Shown: positions 1-6,627 of the stretch, piece by piece
Position numbering within the stretch: position 1 is the first letter of the stretch
Layout: each line of letters begins with the position of its first letter
Notes under the pieces: model-generated
Told to the model about the DNA's origin: nothing
The model's input: the letters and a program-made list of their open reading frames with translations, nothing else
The model's database searches: none
Program-made: the position numbers and the translations under genes
DNA from: Draconibacterium sp.
GTDB lineage: Bacteria; Bacteroidota; Bacteroidia; Bacteroidales; Prolixibacteraceae
NCBI GenBank assembly: GCA_015493625.1
Contig: WGCT01000558.1
Coordinates: 1-12,452, forward strand
Length of the DNA: 12,452 nucleotides
Direction: 5' to 3'

Positions 1-209
1 AAATCAAGAATTAATATTTTCTCTTGCATGAATTTGTTTTTTCAAAAAAATAAAAAGACAAATGTAAAAAATACAGGTCAAAGGTTATCCGATTGTTTAA
101 TAAAAAGCGAGTGTTGTTAACATGATTGCATAATTATTGTAAAATTAAACCGTTTGAAACTGTGGAGAATAAATTACTTAATGAATAAAAAAATCGTGAT
201 TTTGCTTCG

Positions 210-243
210 CTCAATTCCCGAAAACCTGTCTGAATTGAGTATA
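210..243 (+). repeat. Short copy of the 3' unit of the structured intergenic repeat
   Basis: These 34 bases match 33 of 34 positions at the right end of the full-length repeat at 5255-5288. The unit contains the inverted pair CTCAATTC (210-217) and GAATTGAG (232-239), able to form an 8-bp stem with a 14-nt loop, and ends in TTGAGTATA, the terminal inverted repeat of the full element. Sequence to its left resembles the full copy only weakly (a shared CTTCG next to the unit). It is therefore either a remnant of a full element or an independent unit. It lies directly in front of the promoter-like box of the LysM gene. Confidence 0.75.
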
Positions 244-248
244 ATTGT

Positions 249-256
249 TAAATTTG
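249..256 (+). promoter_or_regulatory. Possible -7 box of the LysM/PBP1 gene
   Basis: TAAATTTG fits the Bacteroidota -7 consensus TAnnTTTG exactly and would place the transcript start about 18 nt before the ATG at 281. No TTG is found about 20 nt upstream, where the repeat unit at 210-243 lies. This is a half-supported promoter. It also argues against the TTG start at 245, which would lie upstream of the transcript start. Confidence 0.4.
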
Positions 257-280
257 GGCGAAATTCTTAATCTGTTTTTA

Positions 281-2698
281 ATGAGGTTTTTTCAGTTTCT
301 ATTATTGTTTTCTGCTCTGTTTTGCGCAACGGTGTATTCGAATGCACAAGATTTAAAAGAGAATGAGATTGTTGTTATTAAAGGCGAAAAATTTGTTTTA
401 CATCAAGTTCGAGCCGGCGAAACAATTTATTCAATTTCAAAAAAATATAAAATTGAACAGTCGGAGTTGCAGAAATATAATCCTAAAATTTCAGATGGGT
501 TAACTATTGGCGAGGTTTTAAAAGTTCCATTTTATAGTAATCCCAATGACTTTCAGAAAGGCGACCCTACTCGTTTCGAAATTTATACGGTTACGCTGAG
601 GCGCGAAACGCCAAACTCTATTGCCAATAAATTTAATATTACGGTCGACCAGTTATTTGCATATAATCCAAAAGTTAGAAAATTTAAAAGAGGGAACAAA
701 ATTAAAATACCGGTTTGGGAAGTTGTTAAAGAGCCGAACCCTGAGGTTGTTGAAGAAGAGAAACCGACTGCCGAAAACAAGGGAGGAACAATTACGCACA
801 CTGTTGTATCGGGTGAAACACTTTACTCAATTTCAAAAAAATATGGTGTTCCCGAAAGCGAAATTCTTTTGTTGAATCCTGAAGCCAAAAATTTAAAAGC
901 AGGCTCGCAAATAACTCTTCCTGAAAAAACAGAGGTAGCTCCCGTGATGTCTGATACGGTGCAGGCCGATTTTGAGGGAAACTATTTTGAGCATATTATC
1001 GAGTCGGGAGAAACGTTGTGGGGAACAGCCCGGAAATACAACGTTACCGAAGAGGAGTTAAAGGCATTGAATCCGGTTTTGCAAACAGGTTTTCAGGCGG
1101 GTGTTGTCATAAAAATACCTTTAAAAGAGAAGCTGGAAAATACACAGGCTAAACCCGTTAACAACGACGCTTTTATAAAACATGTTGTTGTGCGTGGCGA
1201 AACATTGTATGGTTTGGCAGCAAAATACGAGCTCACAATTCCGGAAATAAAAAAGTTTAATCCTGTTTTAAAAGGCCGAAATCTTGTTGCCGGCGAAACA
1301 ATACTGATTCCGCAAAAGATTACTGCCGAAATTGTAAATATTGAAGCCACAAATGCTGCCGATTCAATTCGTGAAATTGAAGATTTTTACAGAGTTGAAG
1401 AGCCGCCCGTTGTTGTTCCCGAAGCGTGCCGGCACAATGAACAGGGGGCATTTCGGAACGATACGTTTGATGTGGCACTGTTTTTACCATTCTATTTAAA
1501 TGCAAACGATACATTAAATCGCGAAACGGTTGTAATAGACACGATGGCCGAAACAGCTGATGGTGTGGCAAAAAATAATGAACAAAATATTGAGCAGGAT
1601 ACGGCTATTGAACAGGTTGAACAGAAAGAACTGTTTAAGCAATTCTACAGAAATAGTGAGCACTTTCTCGAGTTTTACGAAGGGGTTTTAATTGCAGTCG
1701 ATTCGATGCAAAACCGGGGTATGAACATTCGGTTGCATGTTTTCGATACACAACGAAATGTCGACTCGGTTCGTGCATTTATTTCGTCGGTAGAGTTTTT
1801 GGAAACCGATTTAATAATCGGCCCGGTTTACGAACGTGTACAAAAAGAGGTGGCCCAAATTGCAGCTAAAAATCGTATTCCAATGGTGTCGCCACTTGCT
1901 TCGCAATCGATGATTACAAAGAGCAATCCTCAGTTCTTTCAGGCGGTTCCGTCGCGCGAATATGTTGCTGCCGAAACTGCTGAGATGATTGCCGAGGAGT
2001 ATTTTAATAGCAATTTTATTATTCTGAAAACATCGGCTTATGAAGGAACTCCGGAGGGAAAACTGGTGAGTATGATTCAGGAAAAGTTGTATAACTCGGG
2101 GTTTTTAAGTAGTCCGCAGGGAGTGAGCTTTACGGTTTACGATTTTAAACACGAAGGCCCGTACGGATTACGGCGAATTATGTCGCACAGCAAAGAGAAT
2201 GTTATTTATATTCCATCGTCGAAAGAGGGGGAGTTGAGTGTCGCCATTTCGAATATTAATAATCTGGCCGACGACTATTCAATTACTTTAATTGGTACAA
2301 ACCGGTTTCCGAATTATCATAGCATCGATGTGGAGCAGTTTCATAACCTTAAATTAAAATATATTGCGCCAAACTGGATTGATTATAACAAACCCGAAAC
2401 GGCTGAGTTTCTCGGAAAATTCAGGAGTAATTTTGCCACCGACCCTGGAAAAATTGGGGTGCAGGGGTTTGATGTGGCCTACTACTTTTTAAATGCGTTA
2501 AACTATTACGGAAAAGATTTTGGAACATGTTTGCCCTATTTGAAAATAAATCTGGTGCAGGAGAACTTTCATTTCGAAAAGGTTTCGCAGTTTGGCGGAT
2601 TTATGAATGAAGGAGTTTCGGAAATCTCGTATAATAGGAATTATGAAGTGCACCGAATTCGAGTAAAAGGGCAGCCGGTATTTGTTCAGGGAGAGTAA
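281..2698 (+). CDS. Exported protein with five LysM domains and a C-terminal PBP1-type domain
   Basis: The ATG at 281 opens directly onto a signal peptide (basic MRFF, hydrophobic stretch, probable cleavage after the YSNAQ region near residue 23). A TTG 36 bases upstream would put a polar extension before it, so I prefer ATG, giving 805 residues. Five LysM domains follow at roughly residues 41-84, 102-145, 173-215, 238-281 and 300-345; four carry the typical GET(I/L) and all end in a short IP-type strand, while the second is the most divergent (RRETPNSIA). A linker leads to a periplasmic-binding-protein type 1 fold (about 396-800), with DVALFLPFY at its start and LIIGPV and IPMVSPLAS further on. 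By family knowledge LysM binds peptidoglycan, and this fusion is common in Bacteroidota. Its ligand is not known. No amidase or peptidase catalytic domain is visible, so a structural or sensing role in the periplasm is more likely than cell-wall cleavage. Confidence 0.9.
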   Translation: MRFFQFLLLFSALFCATVYSNAQDLKENEIVVIKGEKFVLHQVRAGETIYSISKKYKIEQSELQKYNPKISDGLTIGEVLKVPFYSNPNDFQKGDPTRFEIYTVTLRRETPNSIANKFNITVDQLFAYNPKVRKFKRGNKIKIPVWEVVKEPNPEVVEEEKPTAENKGGTITHTVVSGETLYSISKKYGVPESEILLLNPEAKNLKAGSQITLPEKTEVAPVMSDTVQADFEGNYFEHIIESGETLWGTARKYNVTEEELKALNPVLQTGFQAGVVIKIPLKEKLENTQAKPVNNDAFIKHVVVRGETLYGLAAKYELTIPEIKKFNPVLKGRNLVAGETILIPQKITAEIVNIEATNAADSIREIEDFYRVEEPPVVVPEACRHNEQGAFRNDTFDVALFLPFYLNANDTLNRETVVIDTMAETADGVAKNNEQNIEQDTAIEQVEQKELFKQFYRNSEHFLEFYEGVLIAVDSMQNRGMNIRLHVFDTQRNVDSVRAFISSVEFLETDLIIGPVYERVQKEVAQIAAKNRIPMVSPLASQSMITKSNPQFFQAVPSREYVAAETAEMIAEEYFNSNFIILKTSAYEGTPEGKLVSMIQEKLYNSGFLSSPQGVSFTVYDFKHEGPYGLRRIMSHSKENVIYIPSSKEGELSVAISNINNLADDYSITLIGTNRFPNYHSIDVEQFHNLKLKYIAPNWIDYNKPETAEFLGKFRSNFATDPGKIGVQGFDVAYYFLNALNYYGKDFGTCLPYLKINLVQENFHFEKVSQFGGFMNEGVSEISYNRNYEVHRIRVKGQPVFVQGE

Positions 2699-2734
2699 TG
2701 TTAATTGAATTGTAACCGTGTCGTTTAACGATAT

Positions 2735-2771
2735 AAAAAAACCGTTCTCTTTTAAAAAGAACGGTTCTTTT
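2735..2771. terminator. Bidirectional intrinsic terminator between the LysM gene and rocD
   Basis: AACCGTTCT (2740-2748) pairs with AGAACGGTT (2758-2766). The stem is preceded by a run of A and followed by CTTTT, so it can end transcripts from both strands. It sits between two converging genes, 37 bases after the LysM stop and 47 bases beyond the rocD stop. Confidence 0.85.
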
Positions 2772-2813
2772 GGATTATTCCTTTACAAACGCTTAGCTTG
2801 CTTTCGGAAGTTT

Positions 2814-4034
2814 TTATTCAAACTGTTTAAAAGTTTTTTTAATAATTTCAATTGCTTCCATCAGCTGTTTTTCGGAAATTACCAGAGGTGGCGTAAACCT
2901 GATAATATGCTCGTGTGTGGGTTTTGCAATCAATCCGTTTTCTTTTAATGCCAGACAAACATCCCACGCTGTTTTTCCATTTTTCGGTTTTATGGCAACA
3001 GCGTTTAGCAATCCTTTTCCCCGAACAATTTCAATCATTTCCGAGTCGATTGCACGCATCTCTTTCCTGAATATTTCGCCCATTTTATTTGAGTTTTCAA
3101 TCAGCTTTTCATCGATAATTACGTCGAGTGCAGCCATTGCAACTTTTGCAGCCACCGGATTACCACCGTATGTGCTACCGTGTTCGCCGGGTTTTATGGT
3201 AAGCATAATTTCGTCGTCGGCAAGTACGCACGAAACGGGATACATTCCCCCCGAAATGGCTTTCCCGAGAATTAAAATATCGGGCCGTACATTCTCGTGG
3301 TCGCAGGCCAGCATTTTTCCTGTTCGTGCCAGCCCGGTTTGAACTTCGTCGGCAACAAAAAGTACATTGTTCTTTTTGCAGAGAGCCGCTGCTTTTTGCA
3401 GATAGCCATCTTCAGGAACATAAACACCGGCTTCGGCCTGAATGGGTTCAACTAAAAAACCTGCAACATTTGGGTTTTGCAACTCTTTTTCAAGTTGCTC
3501 CAAATCGTTATACGGAATGTTTATAAATCCCGGAGTATAGGGGCCGTAATGGTTGTATGCATCGGGGTCCGACGACATTGAAATAATGGTAATTGTTCGT
3601 CCGTGGAAGTTGCCGTCGCAAACAATAATTTTAGCCTCGTTTGCCGGTACTCCTTTCACTTTATATGCCCATTTTCGAATTAATTTTAGAGCGGTTTCGT
3701 CGGCTTCGGCACCCGAGTTCATTGGTAGCATTTTGTCGTAGCCAAACAATTTGGTCATATACTCTTCCCATTCTCCAAGTACATCGTTATAAAATGCCCG
3801 CGATGTTAGGGCAAGTTTACTTGCCTGATCGATTAATGCTTTTGTGATGCTTGGGTGGCAATGCCCCTGATTTACTGCTGAATATGCGGCAAGAAAGTCG
3901 TAATATTTTTTGCCTTCAACATCCCAAACAAAAATGCTTTCTCCTTTCGATAAAACTACCGGAAGCGGGTGGTAGTTGTGTGCGCCAAATTTATCTTCTT
4001 TGGCCATGTAGTCAGTGCTATTCAATTTAGTCAT
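2814..4034 (-). CDS. rocD: Ornithine aminotransferase
   Basis: A class III pyridoxal-phosphate aminotransferase of 406 residues that transfers the delta-amino group of ornithine to 2-oxoglutarate, giving glutamate semialdehyde, which links arginine/ornithine with proline and glutamate metabolism in the cytoplasm. Sequence signs are the N-terminal [17 protein letters not shown] and [11 protein letters not shown] segments characteristic of ornithine aminotransferases, [18 protein letters not shown] around residue 105, [10 protein letters not shown] near 196, [13 protein letters not shown] near 229 and the cofactor lysine in LGKAISGG (K258). Length is normal for the family. The MTKLNSTDY start at 4034 matches the usual N-terminus; an internal ATG at 4007 is less likely. 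It stands alone, with its own promoter-like sequence and a terminator at its 3' end. Related N-acetylornithine aminotransferases are the main alternative, but the N-terminal segments favour RocD. Confidence 0.93.
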   Translation of the reverse strand: MTKLNSTDYMAKEDKFGAHNYHPLPVVLSKGESIFVWDVEGKKYYDFLAAYSAVNQGHCHPSITKALIDQASKLALTSRAFYNDVLGEWEEYMTKLFGYDKMLPMNSGAEADETALKLIRKWAYKVKGVPANEAKIIVCDGNFHGRTITIISMSSDPDAYNHYGPYTPGFINIPYNDLEQLEKELQNPNVAGFLVEPIQAEAGVYVPEDGYLQKAAALCKKNNVLFVADEVQTGLARTGKMLACDHENVRPDILILGKAISGGMYPVSCVLADDEIMLTIKPGEHGSTYGGNPVAAKVAMAALDVIIDEKLIENSNKMGEIFRKEMRAIDSEMIEIVRGKGLLNAVAIKPKNGKTAWDVCLALKENGLIAKPTHEHIIRFTPPLVISEKQLMEAIEIIKKTFKQFE

Positions 4035-4056
4035 TTTGTTACGTTTTAAATTTGTG

Positions 4057-4087
4057 CAGAATTACAATATTTTATGTTCATTTCAAA
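4057..4087 (-). promoter_or_regulatory. Predicted promoter of rocD
   Basis: Read on the minus strand, TTTG (4087-4084) is followed after 19 nt by TAATTCTG (4064-4057), one mismatch from the Bacteroidota -7 consensus TAnnTTTG. The transcript would start about 15 nt before the rocD ATG at 4034. Confidence 0.45.
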
Positions 4088-4171
4088 AAAAGATATTGTG
4101 TTAATAAGCAGTGAGAAAAGTCAGTTTTTGCCATTGGTTTTTTTGGAGTTGAAGCGAAATTGTTTTAGGAT

Positions 4172-4201
4172 AAAAAGAAAAAGCCGGTCAACACCGGCTT
4201 T
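4172..4201 (-). terminator. Minus-strand intrinsic terminator hairpin
   Basis: AAAGCCGGT (4180-4188) pairs with ACCGGCTTT (4193-4201) around a 4-nt loop. On the minus strand it is followed by a T-rich tract (the A-rich stretch 4172-4180 on plus); on the plus strand only TCTG follows. It therefore reads as a minus-strand terminator, yet the next gene to its right (nth) is on the plus strand. It lies upstream of the rocD promoter. It may end an unannotated small transcript from about 4205-4320, or insulate rocD from antisense transcription. Confidence 0.6.
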
Positions 4202-4229
4202 CTGAAACTGTTTAATTGCTCATTTAAAA

Positions 4230-4287
4230 CCATTTCTACAAAGAGGGGAGAGAAATGGATGAAGTTAAGCTGCTTCTTGTTAATTAA
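4230..4287 (+). other. Hairpin with strong Shine-Dalgarno and a 10-codon reading frame, function unknown
   Basis: CCATTTCT (4230-4237) and AGAAATGG (4251-4258) can form an 8-bp stem with a 13-nt loop. The loop and right arm contain the purine tract GAGGGGAGAG, a Shine-Dalgarno stronger than that of any other gene here. It is followed at 4255 by ATG and a frame reading MDEVKLLLVN, ending in TAA at 4285-4287. The start codon would be inside the stem. Short size means chance occurrence cannot be excluded. It could be a leader peptide ahead of nth, part of a minus-strand small RNA ending at 4172, or coincidence. Confidence 0.25.
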
Positions 4288-4335
4288 GACTTACAAATAT
4301 TGAATTTGTTACAGTATGTATCCGGAATTTTCGCT

Positions 4336-4343
4336 TATTTTTG
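4336..4343 (+). promoter_or_regulatory. Predicted -7 box of nth
   Basis: TATTTTTG matches TAnnTTTG exactly and would start a transcript about 10 nt before the ATG at 4361. The nearest upstream TTTG (4305-4308) is 27 nt away, which is long. A second candidate is TTG (4278-4280) followed after about 20 nt by TGAATTTG at 4301-4308. Either one supports 4361 over the upstream ATG at 4316 as the translation start. Confidence 0.45.
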
Positions 4344-4360
4344 AAGAAAAACTTTTTTCG

Positions 4361-5008
4361 ATGAAAAAATCAGAATTATTCGACTTTGTTATTCAATATT
4401 TTGAAAGAACAATGGCCGTTGCCGAAACCGAATTGGAATATGGGAATCCGTTTGAGTTAATTGTTGCAGTTATTTTATCGGCACAATGCACCGATAAAAG
4501 GGTAAATTTAATTACCCCCGAGTTGTTCAAGCGTTTTCCAACACCGCAAAAAATGGCTGAAGTCGATTCTGCTGAAGTTTTCGATTATATCAGAAGTTGT
4601 TCGTACCCAAATAATAAAGCAAAGCATTTGGTTGGTATGGCACAAAAACTAATTGAATTGTTTGACGGTGTTGTTCCGGGCGATGTTGATGATTTGCAGA
4701 AGTTACCCGGAGTTGGACGAAAAACGGCTAATGTTATTGCTGCTGTTGTTTTTAATAAACCAACCATGGCGGTCGATACGCATGTTTTTCGTGTTGCTGC
4801 CCGAATTGGATTAAGTACGAATGCAAAAACACCGCTTGCCACCGAGTTGCAGTTGGTAAAATATTTCCCCGAGGAGATTATTCCCAAGGCACATCATTGG
4901 TTAATTTTGCATGGTAGGTATACTTGTTTGGCTCGAAAACCAAAATGCGAAAAGTGTGGATTAACCGAAGTTTGCAAGTTTTACAAAAGGGAGGTTGCAA
5001 AACAATAA
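4361..5008 (+). CDS. nth: Endonuclease III, DNA glycosylase/AP lyase
   Basis: A base-excision-repair enzyme that removes oxidised pyrimidines and nicks the abasic site. The 215-residue protein has the helix-hairpin-helix LPGVGRKTAN (residues 115-124) with the catalytic lysine K121, and the catalytic aspartate D139 in AVDTHVFRV, each one position from the E. coli enzyme (K120, D138). The C-terminal cysteines C189, C196, C199 and C205 keep the C-x6-C-x2-C-x5-C spacing of the [4Fe-4S] cluster. The early AILSAQCTDKRVN-type segment (VILSAQCTDKRVN, 37-49) is also typical. The frame extends back to an ATG at 4316, but family members begin near MKKSELFDFV, so I use 4361. It has no operon partner; a palindrome lies 31 bases after its stop. 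Confidence 0.95.
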   Translation: MKKSELFDFVIQYFERTMAVAETELEYGNPFELIVAVILSAQCTDKRVNLITPELFKRFPTPQKMAEVDSAEVFDYIRSCSYPNNKAKHLVGMAQKLIELFDGVVPGDVDDLQKLPGVGRKTANVIAAVVFNKPTMAVDTHVFRVAARIGLSTNAKTPLATELQLVKYFPEEIIPKAHHWLILHGRYTCLARKPKCEKCGLTEVCKFYKREVAKQ

Positions 5009-5039
5009 GCTAATTAGTTATTTCTCAATAGTTCGATAT

Positions 5040-5059
5040 TCCGAAGGAATTCCTTCGGA
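5040..5059. repeat. Perfect 20-bp palindrome downstream of nth
   Basis: TCCGAAGGAATTCCTTCGGA is a complete inverted repeat with no spacer. It can fold as a short hairpin and may act as a terminator or a processing barrier for the nth transcript, although only a distant T-rich stretch (about 5071) follows. It resembles in style, but does not match, the palindrome inside the repeat at 5139-5156. Confidence 0.6.
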
Positions 5060-5114
5060 GCCAATGGGATGTTTTTATATTATGCTGATGTTTAATAAAA
5101 TACCTAAACGTATA

Positions 5115-5288
5115 TATACTCAAACCAAATAGCTTTTCTCCCGATGTACATCGGGATCATGCTTGTTCTTTTTGCCCACAACTTCATCGAAAAACATTGT
5201 AGTAACCTGTTACAACGCAGTTTTTCGCTTCGCTGTGAACAAAAATAACTTCGCCTCAATTCCCGAAAACCTATCTGAATTGAGTATA
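5115..5288 (+). repeat. Full-length structured intergenic repeat with terminal inverted repeats (copy A)
   Basis: A 174-bp element bounded by TATACTCAA (5115-5123) and TTGAGTATA (5280-5288), a perfect 9-bp terminal inverted repeat. Inside are three potential hairpins: a perfect 18-bp palindrome at 5139-5156; CGAAAAAC (5188-5195) with GTTTTTCG (5220-5227), enclosing GTAAC-CT-GTTAC (5202-5213); and CTCAATTC (5255-5262) with GAATTGAG (5277-5284). Its first 130 bases align without gaps to 12323-12452, with about 17 mismatches counted by eye (roughly 87% identity), and its last 34 bases recur at 210-243. It lies between the converging nth and ZIP genes. No coding sequence or clear target duplication was recognised. 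It behaves like a MITE- or REP-like non-autonomous element; the family is not one I can name. Confidence 0.8.
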
Positions 5289-5357
5289 GTTGCGTCAAAT
5301 GTTTGATGTTGAGTGGTTTAGTTTTCGTCTTGTACCCAAAAAACTACCAATCTGTTC

Positions 5358-6182
5358 TTATGTAAGCAAGAGTAAACTAACGGCCATAATTACCATTCCT
5401 CCAATTAATCCGTAAACAGCAATGTGGTGTTCGCCATACTCTTCGGCAGAAGGAAGTAACTCATCGAAGGAGATAAAAACCATAATTCCGGCGACTCCTG
5501 CCATTACTGTTCCAAAAATAATTTCTGAATTACCCGAGTTAAGAAATGGCAACAAAACAAGGTATGCAATTGCAGCTCCCACAGGTTCGGAAACACCCGA
5601 AAGAAACGATAATATAAATGCTTTTTTTCGACTTCCGGTGGCATAAAAAATAGGAACCGAAACAGCAATTCCTTCCGGAATATTGTGAATGGCAATGGCA
5701 ATGGCAATGGCAATCCCTGCAGTAGGATTGTTAATTGCCGACATAAATGTTGCAATTCCTTCGGGGAAATTATGAATGGCAACTGCCAGTGCGGTTAATA
5801 TTCCCATTCGGTATAGTTTTTTGAAACGGGCGGCTTCCGCTTTATTGTCCATTGCTTCAACCGACCTTATTTCGTGTGGATTTTCGAAAGTTGGAATAAA
5901 TTTATCGATAAGAGCGATTAAAAGCATTCCGCCAAAAAACGAGATGATGGTGTAAAGATTTCCTGTAAACTTACCAAAATAACCAACAAAACTTTTATTG
6001 GCTTAGGGGAAAATTTCGACAAACGAAATGTAAATCATTACGCCTGCTGAAAAACCCAGCGAAAGTGTGAGCAATTTGGTATTTGTACGTTTTGCAACAA
6101 AAGCAATGGCACTTCCAATTCCGGTCGACAATCCGGCAAATGTGGTAAGCAAAAGTGCATATATAATTTTTGAACTCTCCAT
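5358..6182 (-). pseudogene. ZIP-family divalent metal transporter (ZupT-like), interrupted by an in-frame stop
   Basis: Reading on the minus strand from ATG at 6182 gives a continuous ZupT-like protein of 274 positions with one TAA, at codon 60 (bases 6005-6003). The N-terminal part ([29 protein letters not shown]) and the part after the stop (ANKSFVGYFGKF onward) are in the same frame, so nothing but this codon breaks it. The C-terminal part holds the metal-site motifs HNFPEGIA (137-144) and HNIPEGIA (166-173), SGVSEP near 195 and SFDELLP near 238. An internal ATG at 5927 would leave 189 residues lacking the first membrane segments, including the conserved FVE. ZIP proteins of this group import zinc, iron or manganese across the inner membrane. 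The cause may be a recent nonsense mutation (for example from AAA, CAA or GAA) or a sequencing error; the excellent preservation on both sides fits either. Confidence 0.85.
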
Positions 6183-6315
6183 TATTTTAGTTTAAAGAAT
6201 AAAAATAGTAAAAGTAGTTAATTCTTAATTAACAAATCAATTCGGCTTAAGTGTCATTTAGTCAGTTATTTATGTGGACTGTTTGTAAAATGGAGCAAAA
6301 TTATTAGTGAAGAAC

Positions 6316-6345
6316 TTTGATTCTTTATTAAACTTTGTACATTTG
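6316..6345 (+). promoter_or_regulatory. Predicted promoter of the ferredoxin gene
   Basis: TTTG (6316-6319), an 18-nt spacer and TACATTTG (6338-6345) give a full match to the Bacteroidota TTTG / TAnnTTTG promoter. The transcript would start near 6351 and leave a leader of about 30 nt before the ATG at 6381. It is among the best-formed promoters in the window. Confidence 0.65.
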
Positions 6346-6380
6346 CCGCTCAACATGTTTAACTAAAAAAATAGATTGTT

Positions 6381-6548
6381 ATGTCATATGTTATTTCTGA
6401 TGATTGTATTGCATGTGGAACATGCATCGATGAATGTCCGGTAGACGCAATTACTGAAGGTGATATTTATAAAATTGATCCTGATCTTTGTACCGACTGT
6501 GGCTCTTGTGCAGAAGTTTGTCCTGTAGAAGCAATTTCTGCAGAGTAA
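6381..6548 (+). CDS. 2[4Fe-4S] bacterial-type ferredoxin
   Basis: A 55-residue protein with two complete cluster motifs: CIACGTCIDECP (C9, C12, C15, C19) and CTDCGSCAEVCP (C37, C40, C43, C47). Each is the C-x2-C-x2-C-x3-C-P pattern of clostridial-type ferredoxins, with three cysteines of one motif and the last of the other binding each cluster. Length and internal duplication are normal for the family. It is a soluble, low-potential, cytoplasmic electron carrier, typical of anaerobes, where it serves pyruvate:ferredoxin oxidoreductase, hydrogenases or Rnf. It is monocistronic, with its own promoter upstream and a terminator 27 bases after the stop, so its context does not indicate a partner. 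Confidence 0.95.
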   Translation: MSYVISDDCIACGTCIDECPVDAITEGDIYKIDPDLCTDCGSCAEVCPVEAISAE

Positions 6549-6575
6549 CTACTCATCGCAAAAAGACATTTAAAT

Positions 6576-6610
6576 GCCTGCTATCAAATTTGATTGGCGG
6601 GCTTTTTTTT
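6576..6610 (+). terminator. Intrinsic terminator of the ferredoxin gene
   Basis: An imperfect stem built from GCCTGCTATCAAA (6576-6588) and TTTGATTGGCGGGC (6589-6602), with a perfect ATCAAA/TTTGAT core, is followed by eight T at 6603-6610. The opposite strand also has a T-rich tract beyond the stem (AAAAAGACATTT on plus before 6576), so it may serve the converging LacI gene as well. Confidence 0.8.
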
Positions 6611-6627
6611 GTCTTTTTTTTAGAAAG

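Noticed and set aside
1..209. Possible gene end or RNA gene at the left edge
   Set aside because: The stretch is AT-rich with no convincing open frame, hairpin series or promoter; nothing can be supported in it.
245..280. TTG start giving a 12-residue N-terminal extension of the LysM protein
   Set aside because: The extension would precede a normal signal peptide, and the TTG lies upstream of the transcript start implied by the -7 box at 249-256; the ATG at 281 is better.
2917..3342. Plus-strand open frame of 141 residues inside rocD
   Set aside because: It is antisense to a well-conserved aminotransferase and has no recognisable domain or composition of a real protein.
5104..5298. Minus-strand 64-residue frame covering the repeat
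   Set aside because: It coincides with the repeat's ends rather than with gene-like features, shows no domain, and the region's inverted repeats explain its conservation between copies better.
5691..5714. Four tandem GGCAAT units as a phase-variation tract
   Set aside because: The 6-base unit cannot change the frame, and it encodes the Ile-Ala repeat normally found before HNIPEG in this transporter family.
6003..6005. Programmed recoding of the TAA in the ZIP gene
   Set aside because: TAA is not used for selenocysteine or pyrrolysine, the neighbouring sequence shows no obvious recoding structure, and ZIP proteins have no known reason to recode here.
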